8,725 nt of DNA. It comes from DATMBL01 sp050735975. GTDB lineage: Bacteria > Desulfobacterota > Binatia > UBA9968. The stretch lies in NCBI GenBank assembly GCA_050735975.1, contig JBOHVS010000190.1, positions 1-8,725 on the forward strand, given 5' to 3'. Each line of letters opens with the position of its first letter. Position 1 is the first letter of the stretch. Positions 1 to 6,613 of the stretch are shown piece by piece. Made by a program: the position numbers and the translations under genes. The notes beneath the pieces were generated by a model. That model was not told the origin of the DNA and searched no databases. It saw only the letters and a program-made list of their open reading frames with translations.

Positions 1-879
1 TGCTTCCGGGATTCGCTGACGACCTCAATGGCGCTTCTCGCCTCAACCAACAGGATCAAAGTCACGCCTGCTCCCATGAGCCCATATTCGCGCCATCCGA
101 TCATCTCAGCGATGTCGATTGCCACCATGGATGAATTTGCGCCGGGTCGCGTTATCGCCAGTCCGGGCACCGGCAACGCAGCAGCACTGAAAGAGGCCGG
201 CATGGAGTCGCCTCGGCCCTTAAAAACGATGCGGGAATACGTGCAAATTCTGCGGCGATTCCTGGCGGGAGAAACCGTGCACTACCAAGGTGAAATGTTC
301 CAGGTGAACGGCGCCAAGATGGGCTTTGTCCCGTCTGCCCGCATCAAAATGTACCTGACCGCCGTCCGGCCGCGAATGCTCCAACTTGGGGGCGAGATCG
401 GCGATGGCGTGTTGCTCTCGGCGGGCTGCGCGCCGGCTTACATCGCTCGATGCGTCGCTGAGATCAAAAGAGGCGCCGCGCGGGCCGGCGATTCGCTGGC
501 CGATCGTGACGTGGCCGGTTTTGTGACGGCGTCCGTGGCAGAGAATGCGCGGGAAGCCATCGACGCCAACAAAATGTTTCTCGCCTACATCTTCCGCAAC
601 ACCCATCACGCCGAGAACATACGATTGGGGGGAGGAAAAGTGGATCAAGAGGCGCTTGCGGCGGCGGTGGGAAAGCGGGATTGGGATGCGGCAAAGAAGT
701 TGATCAGCGACGAAGTTGTTCACGCCCATTCGGTTGCGGGCACGGCCGGCGAATGCCGCAAGCAATTGGACTCTTTCATTCAAGGCGGATTGAATTTGCC
801 CATCTTTCTTCCTATGGGGACTCAAGAGGCGAGGAAGAGCGTGTTGCGGATGGCGCGGGAAGTGGCCGGCAGAAGTTAA
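1..879 (+). CDS. LLM class flavin-dependent oxidoreductase, 5'-truncated by window edge
   Basis: This is the C-terminal 292 codons of a luciferase-like (bacterial luciferase/F420-dependent reductase superfamily) enzyme. These are TIM-barrel proteins that use FMN or F420 to oxidise or reduce small organic molecules in the cytoplasm. The frame is open from base 1, and the residues before the first ATG (position 28) already match the family, so that ATG is internal and the real start lies upstream. Visible family signatures are a YSRHP segment (window residues 29-33), the DEFAPGRV...GTGN loop (44-59) that normally contacts the flavin phosphate, and the PLKTMREYVQILRRFLAGE helix (about 73-91). 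The order and spacing resemble the methylene-tetrahydromethanopterin reductase (Mer)-like branch. The cofactor (FMN or F420) and substrate cannot be told from the sequence. It ends 88 bp before the binding-protein gene and could share its role, though a promoter-like signal lies between them. Confidence 0.88.
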   Translation, partial: CFRDSLTTSMALLASTNRIKVTPAPMSPYSRHPIISAMSIATMDEFAPGRVIASPGTGNAAALKEAGMESPRPLKTMREYVQILRRFLAGETVHYQGEMFQVNGAKMGFVPSARIKMYLTAVRPRMLQLGGEIGDGVLLSAGCAPAYIARCVAEIKRGAARAGDSLADRDVAGFVTASVAENAREAIDANKMFLAYIFRNTHHAENIRLGGGKVDQEALAAAVGKRDWDAAKKLISDEVVHAHSVAGTAGECRKQLDSFIQGGLNLPIFLPMGTQEARKSVLRMAREVAGRS

Positions 880-899
880 GGGGCTGCCTGGCATGGCCC

Positions 900-926
900 T
901 TGACTTCAAGTATTCGGGTCTATAGT
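900..926 (+). promoter_or_regulatory. Possible sigma-70-type promoter for the transporter genes
   Basis: A TTGACT hexamer at 900-905 is followed by TATAGT at 921-926, inside an AT-rich stretch that contrasts with the GC-rich flanks. The spacer is 15 bp, shorter than the usual 17, so the pair may be fortuitous or the promoter weak. It would give a leader of roughly 35 bases before the GTG start at 968. Confidence 0.35.
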
Positions 927-955
927 TTTAAATTTGTTTCGAGTTATTCGTTACC

Positions 956-962
956 AAGGAGG
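956..962 (+). promoter_or_regulatory. Strong ribosome binding site for the solute-binding protein
   Basis: AAGGAGG, a near-perfect Shine-Dalgarno sequence, lies 5 bases before a GTG codon at 968. It fixes that GTG as the start, which is supported by the immediate Lys-Lys then hydrophobic signal peptide. It is the strongest ribosome site in the plus-strand cluster, as expected for a binding protein made in excess over its permease. Confidence 0.85.
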
Positions 963-967
963 AAATT

Positions 968-1987
968 GTGAAGAAAACGATGAATCGGTGGATGCTCATT
1001 TTAGCGGGCGTTATTGCATCGAGTCTAGCGGCGTCCGGTACGATCTTGGCTCAACAGGTCAATGTGGACGCGGCAAAAAAGGAGGGGAAGGTTGTTGTCT
1101 ATGGGACCGTCCCGCCTAAATCGATGAGCGCTATCAATGACGGATTTCAACAGAAATACGGCATCAAGGTGGAATACTGGCGCGCCTCGTCGACCAAGGT
1201 CATGGACCGAGCTCTTACTGAATGGCGCGCGGGCCGGCCGGGCTTTGACGTAGTGGAAGGGAACCGTGGGGTTCAGCTGATTATGAAGGAAGATGGACTC
1301 TTTGCGAAATTTATTTCGCCTTCTTCGGAAAAGTTTCCGGATAAATTTAAAGATAAGGAAGGGGTGATGACCCCCTGGCGGTTTTTGCCAATCAGTATTC
1401 TGTATAACACCGAGTTAGTCAAAAAAGGAGATATTCCCAAGAGCTTCAACGACCTGTTGAATCCCAAGTGGAAGGGGCAGATTAGTATGCCCGACCCATC
1501 GCGACACACGACGACGGCCCAATTCCTGGATAACCTCGACAAACTCATGGGGGAAAAAGAGAAACAGTTCGTCAAGGGACTGGCGAATCAGCGGCCTCAT
1601 ATGGTGGAATCCTTGGCTCCGGTCGCGAATGTTCTTATTCGAGGAGAGGCGAGGGTCGGTATCACCTATGTTAAATATATCAAACAATACAAAGGTCCGA
1701 TCGATTACGTCATGATCGATAAATTCCTGGCCGATCCCAATTATGCGAATCTGAGCGCCAAAGCGAATAATCCCAATGCCGCGAAGTTGTACATCGAGTA
1801 CGTCACCTCCTCCGAGGGTCAAAAGGCGATAGCAAAAGAGGGCGAATTCGTTCTTTATCCCGGAATCAACCCGGACATCCACGACGCGCAAACAGTTGCC
1901 AGTCGCTCGATCTTCATGGACACTCCAAATGAGGAAGAATTCAAAAAGCTCAGGGACGAATACCGCAAGCTCTTTTTCGCGAACTAG
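968..1987 (+). CDS. ABC transporter extracellular solute-binding protein (FbpA/Fe3+-polyamine-like)
   Basis: This 339-residue periplasmic binding protein would capture a ligand and deliver it to the downstream permease. It starts at GTG 968. The signal peptide has MKK at the start, a hydrophobic core to about residue 22 and probable cleavage after ILA (residue 28). The mature protein has the family-1 binding-protein pattern: KKEGKVVVYGTV (37-48), a GRPGFDVVEGNRG segment (89-101), the hinge ILYNTELVKKGDIPKSFNDLLNPKWKGQISMPDP (144-177) and NPNAAKLYIEYVTSSEGQKAIAKEG (268-292). The fold and length match FbpA-type ferric-binding and related polyamine- or phosphonate-binding proteins. The adjacent tyrosines that bind iron in FbpA appear to be replaced by Lys236-Tyr237 after GEARVGI, so classical bare Fe3+ binding is doubtful. 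The permease that follows is a compatible partner, and a stem-loop separates the two genes. Ligand unknown. Confidence 0.9.
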   Translation: MKKTMNRWMLILAGVIASSLAASGTILAQQVNVDAAKKEGKVVVYGTVPPKSMSAINDGFQQKYGIKVEYWRASSTKVMDRALTEWRAGRPGFDVVEGNRGVQLIMKEDGLFAKFISPSSEKFPDKFKDKEGVMTPWRFLPISILYNTELVKKGDIPKSFNDLLNPKWKGQISMPDPSRHTTTAQFLDNLDKLMGEKEKQFVKGLANQRPHMVESLAPVANVLIRGEARVGITYVKYIKQYKGPIDYVMIDKFLADPNYANLSAKANNPNAAKLYIEYVTSSEGQKAIAKEGEFVLYPGINPDIHDAQTVASRSIFMDTPNEEEFKKLRDEYRKLFFAN

Positions 1988-2023
1988 AGCCGTTGGCGTT
2001 TGAATTAGAAAGACGCAAAATCG

Positions 2024-2069
2024 ATAGAGGGCTGGTTGGTCGAGCGACGCCGACAGGCCAGCCCTCTAT
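2024..2069 (+). terminator. Strong stem-loop between binding-protein and permease genes (attenuator or mRNA 3'-end stabiliser)
   Basis: ATAGAGGGCTGG (2024-2035) and CCAGCCCTCTAT (2058-2069) form a perfect 12-bp inverted repeat around a 22-base loop. The loop can pair further through GTCG (2039-2042) and CGAC (2051-2054). The downstream arm runs into the T-rich TATTCTTATCTTAT, giving a partial intrinsic terminator without an uninterrupted T tract. The position, 36 bp after the binding-protein stop, is the classical place for a hairpin that ends most transcripts or protects the upstream message from 3' decay. This would keep binding protein in excess of permease. Confidence 0.75.
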
Positions 2070-2089
2070 TCTTATCTTATAGTTGCCCC

Positions 2090-3835
2090 ATGAACCATGC
2101 GGCATTGCTGGCACGAATCCGCGAATGGCAGGCGCCGCTCATTCGCTACGATCCGCTGAAATTGGTCATCATTATAACAGCGGGTTTGATAGCCTATCTG
2201 AGTCTTTCCCCAACGTTGATGCTTCTGTATGGCAGCTTCATGAGCGAGCCGCTCGGGGTTCCCGGCCAGTTCACGCTGAGAAACTATATTACCGCGTACT
2301 CGGACCCTCTGACGTTTACTCTGTTGGTGAATTCATTCGTTTTCGCCGGGGGATCCGCGCTGATTGCGACCCTTCTCGCAACCGTACTGGCCTGGATTGC
2401 GATTCGGACCAACGCTCCTTTCCGGAAGTTTATTGAGCTGACGGCAATTATACCGAATATCCTACCGCCGCTAATGCTGGCAGTTTCCTGGGTCCTTCTG
2501 CTCAACCCTCGGGTTGGCTTGCTAAACCTGGCGATCATGGACCTTTTCGGACTCGACTCGGCGCCGCTGAACATATACTCGATGTGGGGGATGATTTTCG
2601 TCGAGGCGTTGATAACCACCCCGTTGGCGTTTTTGATCATTTCCGCCGGTCTTTATTCTATGGATCCGTCGCTTGAAGAATCGGCCAGAGTTGCCGGCTC
2701 GGGCAACCTTGGGGTCGTATGGCGCATCACGTTCCCCATTATCAGGCCGGCATTGCTCGCGGCTGCGACGCTTAACTTCGTGCGCGCCATCGAGAGCTTT
2801 GACACGCCTGCGATCATCGCGTTGCCGGCCCGTATCGAGGTCTTCACGACCAAGTTATATCGCGAGACTCTCGGGGCGTTTCCGCCGAATTATAATCTAG
2901 CCGCCACATACGCTGTCTCGTTACTTGTAATCACGATGGCGTTTGTTTATCTCTATCGTCGCTTGACGGGCCGTTCGGAGCGATATGTCACCGTGACAGG
3001 ACGAGGTTACCGCCCCCACGTGATCGATCTAGGAAGATGGCGCTACGTTGCTTTTGGTTTCGCAGCCTTGGTTCTCACGCTGGTAGTGATTTTGCCATTT
3101 GCGGTCCTCCTCTATACATCATTCGTCAGTTACCTGCACATACCGGGACCGAAAACGTGGGACCTTCTGACATTAGAACATTACACCTTCAATCTGACTG
3201 ACAGTCGAACCTACCAAGCGATCCAAACCAGTGTATTTCTCGCCGTCGCAGGAGCAACGCTATGCATGCTGTTCGCGGCCTTGACTTCGTATATCACAAC
3301 CAAGACAAAGGTCGCCGGTCGCGGTATCATCGAAGCCCTGACGTTCATCCCGTGGGCATTTCCCGGATCTGCGCTCGCAATCGGTTTGATTTGGACATAC
3401 GTTTATATCCCGCTTCCGGTCTATGGGACGCTGTGGATATTGATGATCGGCTATATCACCCGGTTTTTACCGTACGGCTTGCGCTCCATGACAAGCACGA
3501 TAGTTCAGATTCATGACGACATGGAGGAAGCCTCGAAAGCCTGCGGCGCGGGGTTCCTTTCAACTTTCCGTCGGGTCCTCCTCCCCTTGATGCGGCCTGG
3601 CTTTATCGCCGGCTGGATTATACTCGCGACCATCTATCTTCGGGAATTTAGTACTTCAGTCTTTCTTTATTCGCCCGGAGCTGAGCCCATCGGGCCTTTG
3701 CTTTACAATTTCTACGCGGACGGCTATTTCGGACCGATGTGCTCCCTTGCGATGATCGTCAGCATGATCTGTATTGTTCTTATTATTGTCGCCCGCCGAA
3801 TCGGAAAAAGCGGGGCTCAATACGAGGGCGCCTGA
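2090..3835 (+). CDS. ABC transporter permease, FbpB-type double-length membrane subunit
   Basis: This inner-membrane channel subunit is about 581 residues with about 12 hydrophobic segments. It carries two tandem copies of the binding-protein-dependent permease domain. The first half (about 23-290) has an EAA loop at EESARVAGSGNLGVVWRITFP (196-216). The second half (about 319-570) has a second EAA loop at EEASKACGAGFLSTFRRVLLP (479-499). Each EAA loop docks an ATPase subunit, so one chain can act as the whole transmembrane pore, as in the Fe3+ (FbpB/SfuB) and related transporters. The frame stays open back to a TTG at 2036, but that codon is inside the upstream hairpin loop, so ATG 2090 is preferred. 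No clear Shine-Dalgarno site precedes 2090, consistent with low expression. No ATPase gene is visible on either side. Confidence 0.9.
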   Translation: MNHAALLARIREWQAPLIRYDPLKLVIIITAGLIAYLSLSPTLMLLYGSFMSEPLGVPGQFTLRNYITAYSDPLTFTLLVNSFVFAGGSALIATLLATVLAWIAIRTNAPFRKFIELTAIIPNILPPLMLAVSWVLLLNPRVGLLNLAIMDLFGLDSAPLNIYSMWGMIFVEALITTPLAFLIISAGLYSMDPSLEESARVAGSGNLGVVWRITFPIIRPALLAAATLNFVRAIESFDTPAIIALPARIEVFTTKLYRETLGAFPPNYNLAATYAVSLLVITMAFVYLYRRLTGRSERYVTVTGRGYRPHVIDLGRWRYVAFGFAALVLTLVVILPFAVLLYTSFVSYLHIPGPKTWDLLTLEHYTFNLTDSRTYQAIQTSVFLAVAGATLCMLFAALTSYITTKTKVAGRGIIEALTFIPWAFPGSALAIGLIWTYVYIPLPVYGTLWILMIGYITRFLPYGLRSMTSTIVQIHDDMEEASKACGAGFLSTFRRVLLPLMRPGFIAGWIILATIYLREFSTSVFLYSPGAEPIGPLLYNFYADGYFGPMCSLAMIVSMICIVLIIVARRIGKSGAQYEGA

Positions 3836-3880
3836 CGGCGGCAGGGAGTGAGAGGCGGGAGAGCGGGCGAGAAGCGTAAA

Positions 3881-3886
3881 GGGGAG
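3881..3886 (+). promoter_or_regulatory. Ribosome binding site deciding the M20 gene start
   Basis: GGGGAG ends directly against an ATG at 3887 but sits 6 bases before the ATG at 3893, which is proper spacing. This selects 3893. The GTG at 3848 would add a basic, glycine-rich tail that does not look like an M20 N-terminus. Confidence 0.65.
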
Positions 3887-3892
3887 ATGGCT

Positions 3893-5080
3893 ATGGACGC
3901 GCAGATTGCCAAAAAGCTCATAGAGCACCATCTCCGGTATGACGAAGTCAAGCGATTGCTGATCACGCTCGTTCAGCACGCTAGCCCGCAGACCGAACTG
4001 CTCGAGAAAGAGCCTCAGGTGCTTGCTCTTATTCGCGACGTCATTAAACCCGAACTGGAGGGAGCCGGCCTCCATCCGTCCATCGACGCGATGGGCAATC
4101 TCATTGTTCGAGTGAAGGGGCAAGGCCAGCGGGACCGTCTCATGCTGGTCGGATACGCCATGAACGCGGCGCCGAGCACAATGCAGAACCCATACTCCGG
4201 TGAGATCGTCGATGGCGAGCCGTACAAATTAGAGGGGGAATGTGTTTGGGGCCGGGGATCGTGCGAGCAAAAGGGAAGTCTCGCGGCGATGGTCGCCGCC
4301 CTCAAATTCGTCGGCACCAACAGGGTCGATCTTCCCGCCGATCTTTATTTTGTTGTGAGTACCGCGGGTGAAACCGGGCGGCACGATTCGCTCGCCTACG
4401 TGCTCGACCACGGCAACCCCGGAATTGATTGGTGCATCATCGACGGTCCAGCGGAGATCCAACTCGGCAATAAAGGACGCGTGGACGTGCTCGTGACCGT
4501 GCGCGGCAAGCAAGCGCACAGCAGCCGGCCGTGGGAAGGGATCAATGCCATTGAAGGGGCGATGAAAGTTCTTGAGAGACTCAGGCCGTTGATGCCCTAT
4601 CCGGAACAGAAAGCTCATGCCGAGCTTGGCAAAGTCAGTCTGACCCCGAACGCGATCGAGAGCCTGCCTAAAGCGACTCACACGATTCAAAGCGAATGTC
4701 GCATCATGTTCGACCGGCGGTTACTGCCCGGAGACGATCCGAAAAAGGCGATTCAGCAGATGGTGAGAGCGATCGGCCAGATAGAGCCATTCGAGGTCGA
4801 AGTTCAACCGCGGGACTTCATGTATCCGAGCGAGGTCGGGAAGGATGCCGAAGTGGTGCGCGCTTTGGATTCTGGGATTCGAACCGTTTTGGGCGAGCAA
4901 CCGGCGTATAGCTTTTCCACCGCGGCCAACGATACGGGCCTGTTCAATTCCAGGGGTATTCAGGCGATCAACTACGGATCGAGGGATATACGTTTTCAAC
5001 ATACCGATCACGATCTGGTTTCCGTAAATAAAGTATTTGACGCCGCAAAAGTCTTTGCTTTCCTCGCCCTGCACCGTTGA
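3893..5080 (+). CDS. M20-family metallopeptidase/deacylase homologue with altered metal-binding residues
   Basis: This 395-residue cytoplasmic protein belongs to the ArgE/DapE/CPG2-like M20 amidohydrolase family, which normally uses two zinc ions to cleave peptide or N-acyl amide bonds. The family layout is intact. There is a catalytic-domain N-part, the WGRGSCEQKGSLAAM segment (119-133), an STAGETG segment (156-162), IDGPAE (183-188), the lid/dimerisation domain from NKGRVDVLVTVRGKQAHSS (193-211) and the C-terminal HTDHD (370-374). Several usual ligands differ. The GHxD motif reads GYAM (87-90), so both the His and the Asp are missing. The bridging Asp is Glu125, and the first of the paired Glu (normally the general base) is Gly159, with Glu160 kept. 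Asp184 and His370 remain. It may use one metal, bind another cofactor or be non-hydrolytic. It follows the permease by 57 bp and is probably cotranscribed, suggesting action on the imported compound. Confidence 0.85.
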   Translation: MDAQIAKKLIEHHLRYDEVKRLLITLVQHASPQTELLEKEPQVLALIRDVIKPELEGAGLHPSIDAMGNLIVRVKGQGQRDRLMLVGYAMNAAPSTMQNPYSGEIVDGEPYKLEGECVWGRGSCEQKGSLAAMVAALKFVGTNRVDLPADLYFVVSTAGETGRHDSLAYVLDHGNPGIDWCIIDGPAEIQLGNKGRVDVLVTVRGKQAHSSRPWEGINAIEGAMKVLERLRPLMPYPEQKAHAELGKVSLTPNAIESLPKATHTIQSECRIMFDRRLLPGDDPKKAIQQMVRAIGQIEPFEVEVQPRDFMYPSEVGKDAEVVRALDSGIRTVLGEQPAYSFSTAANDTGLFNSRGIQAINYGSRDIRFQHTDHDLVSVNKVFDAAKVFAFLALHR

Positions 5081-5105
5081 TTGTCGTCCATCATCCAATC
5101 TGATC

Positions 5106-5825
5106 TCAACTCTTTTTAAGCAGTCGCTTGAGTTCATTCTCGTGCAACGGATGCCGGAACATTTCGGAGCGCATGCGGACGCGCTGCAGGCTGATTTCGC
5201 GAATCGCTTCTTTCATGCGCGTTAAATCCCGGCGGCTTCGAACCGCCCCGGCCGCTTCCCCGGCGGCTTCCTTGTAGTGGTTTTTCTCGTCGCGGTAGAC
5301 GACGGCCATGGCGGCGGCAATCATCCGCTCCAAGCGGCCGCCCGTCAGTTTACTGCCTTCGCGAAACATTCTTGCCCCGCCGCCTTCGGTCACCAGCACG
5401 GCGGCTTTGTCCATCGGCGAGCCGGAATTGGCGTACCTTCGGCGGATGTCGCCAAGCTTCTTTTCTTCCGGCAGCTGGAACGTATCTGCGGCGGAAATAG
5501 GACGGCCAAGGAGGTACTCCAGAATATCGGCCATAAGGACGTAATGGTTGAACTCCTGGGTCAATTGCTCCAACAGGCGATGATATTGGCGCCGGCTGAT
5601 CTCTTTGTCGATCTTCGGAAAAACGGCGACCAACCGGCTCAGCTCTTTCTGCAGCCCGGTGAAATAGCCGTCTACCGGATGCAGTTCCTTCCAGAGTTGC
5701 GCCTTAAGCCAGTAGATGTGGTCCTCGCGCGAAGGCTTTCGCTGGAAAAAACGCCGGACAATCGCCGCTTCCGCTTCCCAGCAGGGGAGCGCCGTGGCGA
5801 TGAGTTCCTGCTCGACGGTTGTCAT
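5106..5825 (-). CDS. Putative ferritin-like di-iron helical protein, translationally coupled to the class II aldolase
   Basis: I do not recognise a named family for this 239-residue protein. It is almost entirely helical by composition, charged, and has no signal peptide or membrane segment. Acidic and His residues are placed as in di-iron four-helix bundles. WKELH (45-49) offers a first Glu, EFNH (91-94) is an ExxH motif followed by the MADILEYLLG helix, RMFREG (152-157) offers Glu155, and EKNH (180-183) is a second ExxH. This E / ExxH / E / ExxH order is that of ferritin-like carboxylate di-iron proteins, which store iron or activate O2. The assignment rests on motif order only. The C-terminal 50 residues are basic and may be a separate helical tail. 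ATG 5825-5823 overlaps the aldolase TGA as ATGA, so it is probably expressed by coupling. A longer upstream reading to 6014 lies inside the aldolase gene and is rejected. Confidence 0.6.
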   Translation of the reverse strand: MTTVEQELIATALPCWEAEAAIVRRFFQRKPSREDHIYWLKAQLWKELHPVDGYFTGLQKELSRLVAVFPKIDKEISRRQYHRLLEQLTQEFNHYVLMADILEYLLGRPISAADTFQLPEEKKLGDIRRRYANSGSPMDKAAVLVTEGGGARMFREGSKLTGGRLERMIAAAMAVVYRDEKNHYKEAAGEAAGAVRSRRDLTRMKEAIREISLQRVRMRSEMFRHPLHENELKRLLKKS

Positions 5826-6520
5826 CGCTTGTTGTTTTCGGTTCCGTACAATTGACGGGCAAAGTAGTGCCATAAATTTTGCACGGCATCCGGATGATAG
5901 AAACGCTTCCTTTTGAGCAAGGCCTCCGCATCCGTGGCCCAGGAGAAGGCTCCCATAGCGGCGGCGGTCACTTGAGCCCGGGCGCTGTGTTCGAGTAAAA
6001 CGCCCCGCACGCACGCCTCTTCGATGGAATCGGCTGCGACCACTATTCCATGGTTGCGCAGCAAAACGATCCGATGCTCGCCCAGCAGCTTTGCCACCGC
6101 GATGCCTTGCTCGGCGGTCACAATCAGGTCCGACGACTCTTCGAACTTCCGCACCGCCGGCGGATAGAACGCGCAGCTCATATTCGTGATCGGCAGGAGG
6201 CGATGCTCCGAAGATGCGATGAGCGTCGAGTATAGAGGATGCGTATGGATGACGCAGCGGATATCGGGATTGGTTCTATAGACTTCGCTGTGAATGGGAA
6301 ATTCGTTATGACGCTTGCGTTTGCCGCTGATCTTGTTCCCTTCGAAATCGATCAGGACGAGGTCGTCTTCGGTTACCTCCTCCAGCCCTATGCCGGATCC
6401 TTTGATCCAATAGAGATCGGGCTCCTCCGCGAGAGCGGATACGTGTCCGTAGATCAAATCGCTATGGCCCTGCATGGCGAGGATCCGACAAGCCAAAGCG
6501 AGTTTTTCTTGCAATGTCAT
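5822..6520 (-). CDS. Class II aldolase/adducin family protein
   Basis: This 232-residue cytoplasmic enzyme is of the L-fuculose-phosphate aldolase/L-ribulose-phosphate epimerase fold, which uses a divalent metal to make and break C-C bonds or decarboxylate hydroxy acids. Conserved features appear in order: GHVSAL (25-30) with the substrate-phosphate-type loop, LYWIKGSGIGLEEVTEDDLVLIDFEG (36-61), catalytic-position Glu79 in FPIHSEVYR, metal ligands His92 and His94 in IHTHP, and the third ligand His157 in RNHG. All metal ligands and the Glu are present, so it should be active. The start at 6520 is chosen because GGAGG (complement of 6527-6531) lies 6 bases upstream; extending to 6598 would cross the intergenic repeat. 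Its substrate need not be a sugar, since relatives act in aromatic and hydroxy-acid catabolism. It overlaps the next gene downstream by 4 bases. Confidence 0.9.
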   Translation of the reverse strand: MTLQEKLALACRILAMQGHSDLIYGHVSALAEEPDLYWIKGSGIGLEEVTEDDLVLIDFEGNKISGKRKRHNEFPIHSEVYRTNPDIRCVIHTHPLYSTLIASSEHRLLPITNMSCAFYPPAVRKFEESSDLIVTAEQGIAVAKLLGEHRIVLLRNHGIVVAADSIEEACVRGVLLEHSARAQVTAAAMGAFSWATDAEALLKRKRFYHPDAVQNLWHYFARQLYGTENNKR

Positions 6521-6526
6521 GAATAG

Positions 6527-6531
6527 CCTCC
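6527..6531 (-). promoter_or_regulatory. Ribosome binding site for the class II aldolase
   Basis: GGAGG on the minus strand lies 6 bases upstream of ATG 6520. It decides that start over the longer in-frame reading from 6598. Confidence 0.75.
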
Positions 6532-6573
6532 AATGAAAAGCCAAAGAGCGTGGAGCAAAAAGCCATGGATCTG

Positions 6574-6613
6574 GGGACTGGTTGCTTTTGTATTGCAAAA
6601 AGCTGCCTGTCCC
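6574..6613 (-). repeat. Imperfect REP-like hairpin at the 3' end of the VOC gene
   Basis: Plus-strand GGGAC (6574-6578) pairs with GTCCC (6609-6613). Inside that, GG pairs with CC and GCTTTT (6584-6589) pairs with AAAAGC (6598-6603), around a GTATTGCA loop, with small symmetrical mismatches. The outer end, CTGTCCCTATTCC (6607-6619), resembles the ends of REP-type palindromes mobilised by IS200-like RAYT transposases, judged from memory. The hairpin begins at the last base of the VOC stop codon. It may act as a transcript-processing or stabilising element between VOC and aldolase genes, or be a solitary mobile palindrome. No transposase lies in the window. Confidence 0.5.

Noticed and set aside
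881..899. GC-rich hairpin after the truncated LLM gene
   Set aside because: Pairing is only four Watson-Crick pairs plus wobble, and no T tract follows; it overlaps the likely promoter region instead.
220..909. Long minus-strand open frame opposite the truncated LLM gene
   Set aside because: The plus-strand frame shows clear luciferase-family motifs throughout. The minus frame has low-complexity His/Arg-rich content and no ribosome site.
2036..2089. TTG start giving an 18-residue longer permease
   Set aside because: The TTG lies in the loop of the strong hairpin, lacks a ribosome site and adds residues unlike a permease N-terminus.
5079..5117. Possible bidirectional terminator between the convergent genes
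   Set aside because: GATTG (5079-5083) and CAATC (5096-5100) give only a 5-bp AT-rich stem, and the T run at 5112-5117 is 11 bases beyond it, too weak to call.
5826..6014. N-terminal extension of the ferritin-like protein to 6014
   Set aside because: It would overlap the aldolase coding region by about 190 bases with Arg/Gly-rich shadow sequence; the ATGA overlap at 5822-5825 is a far better start.
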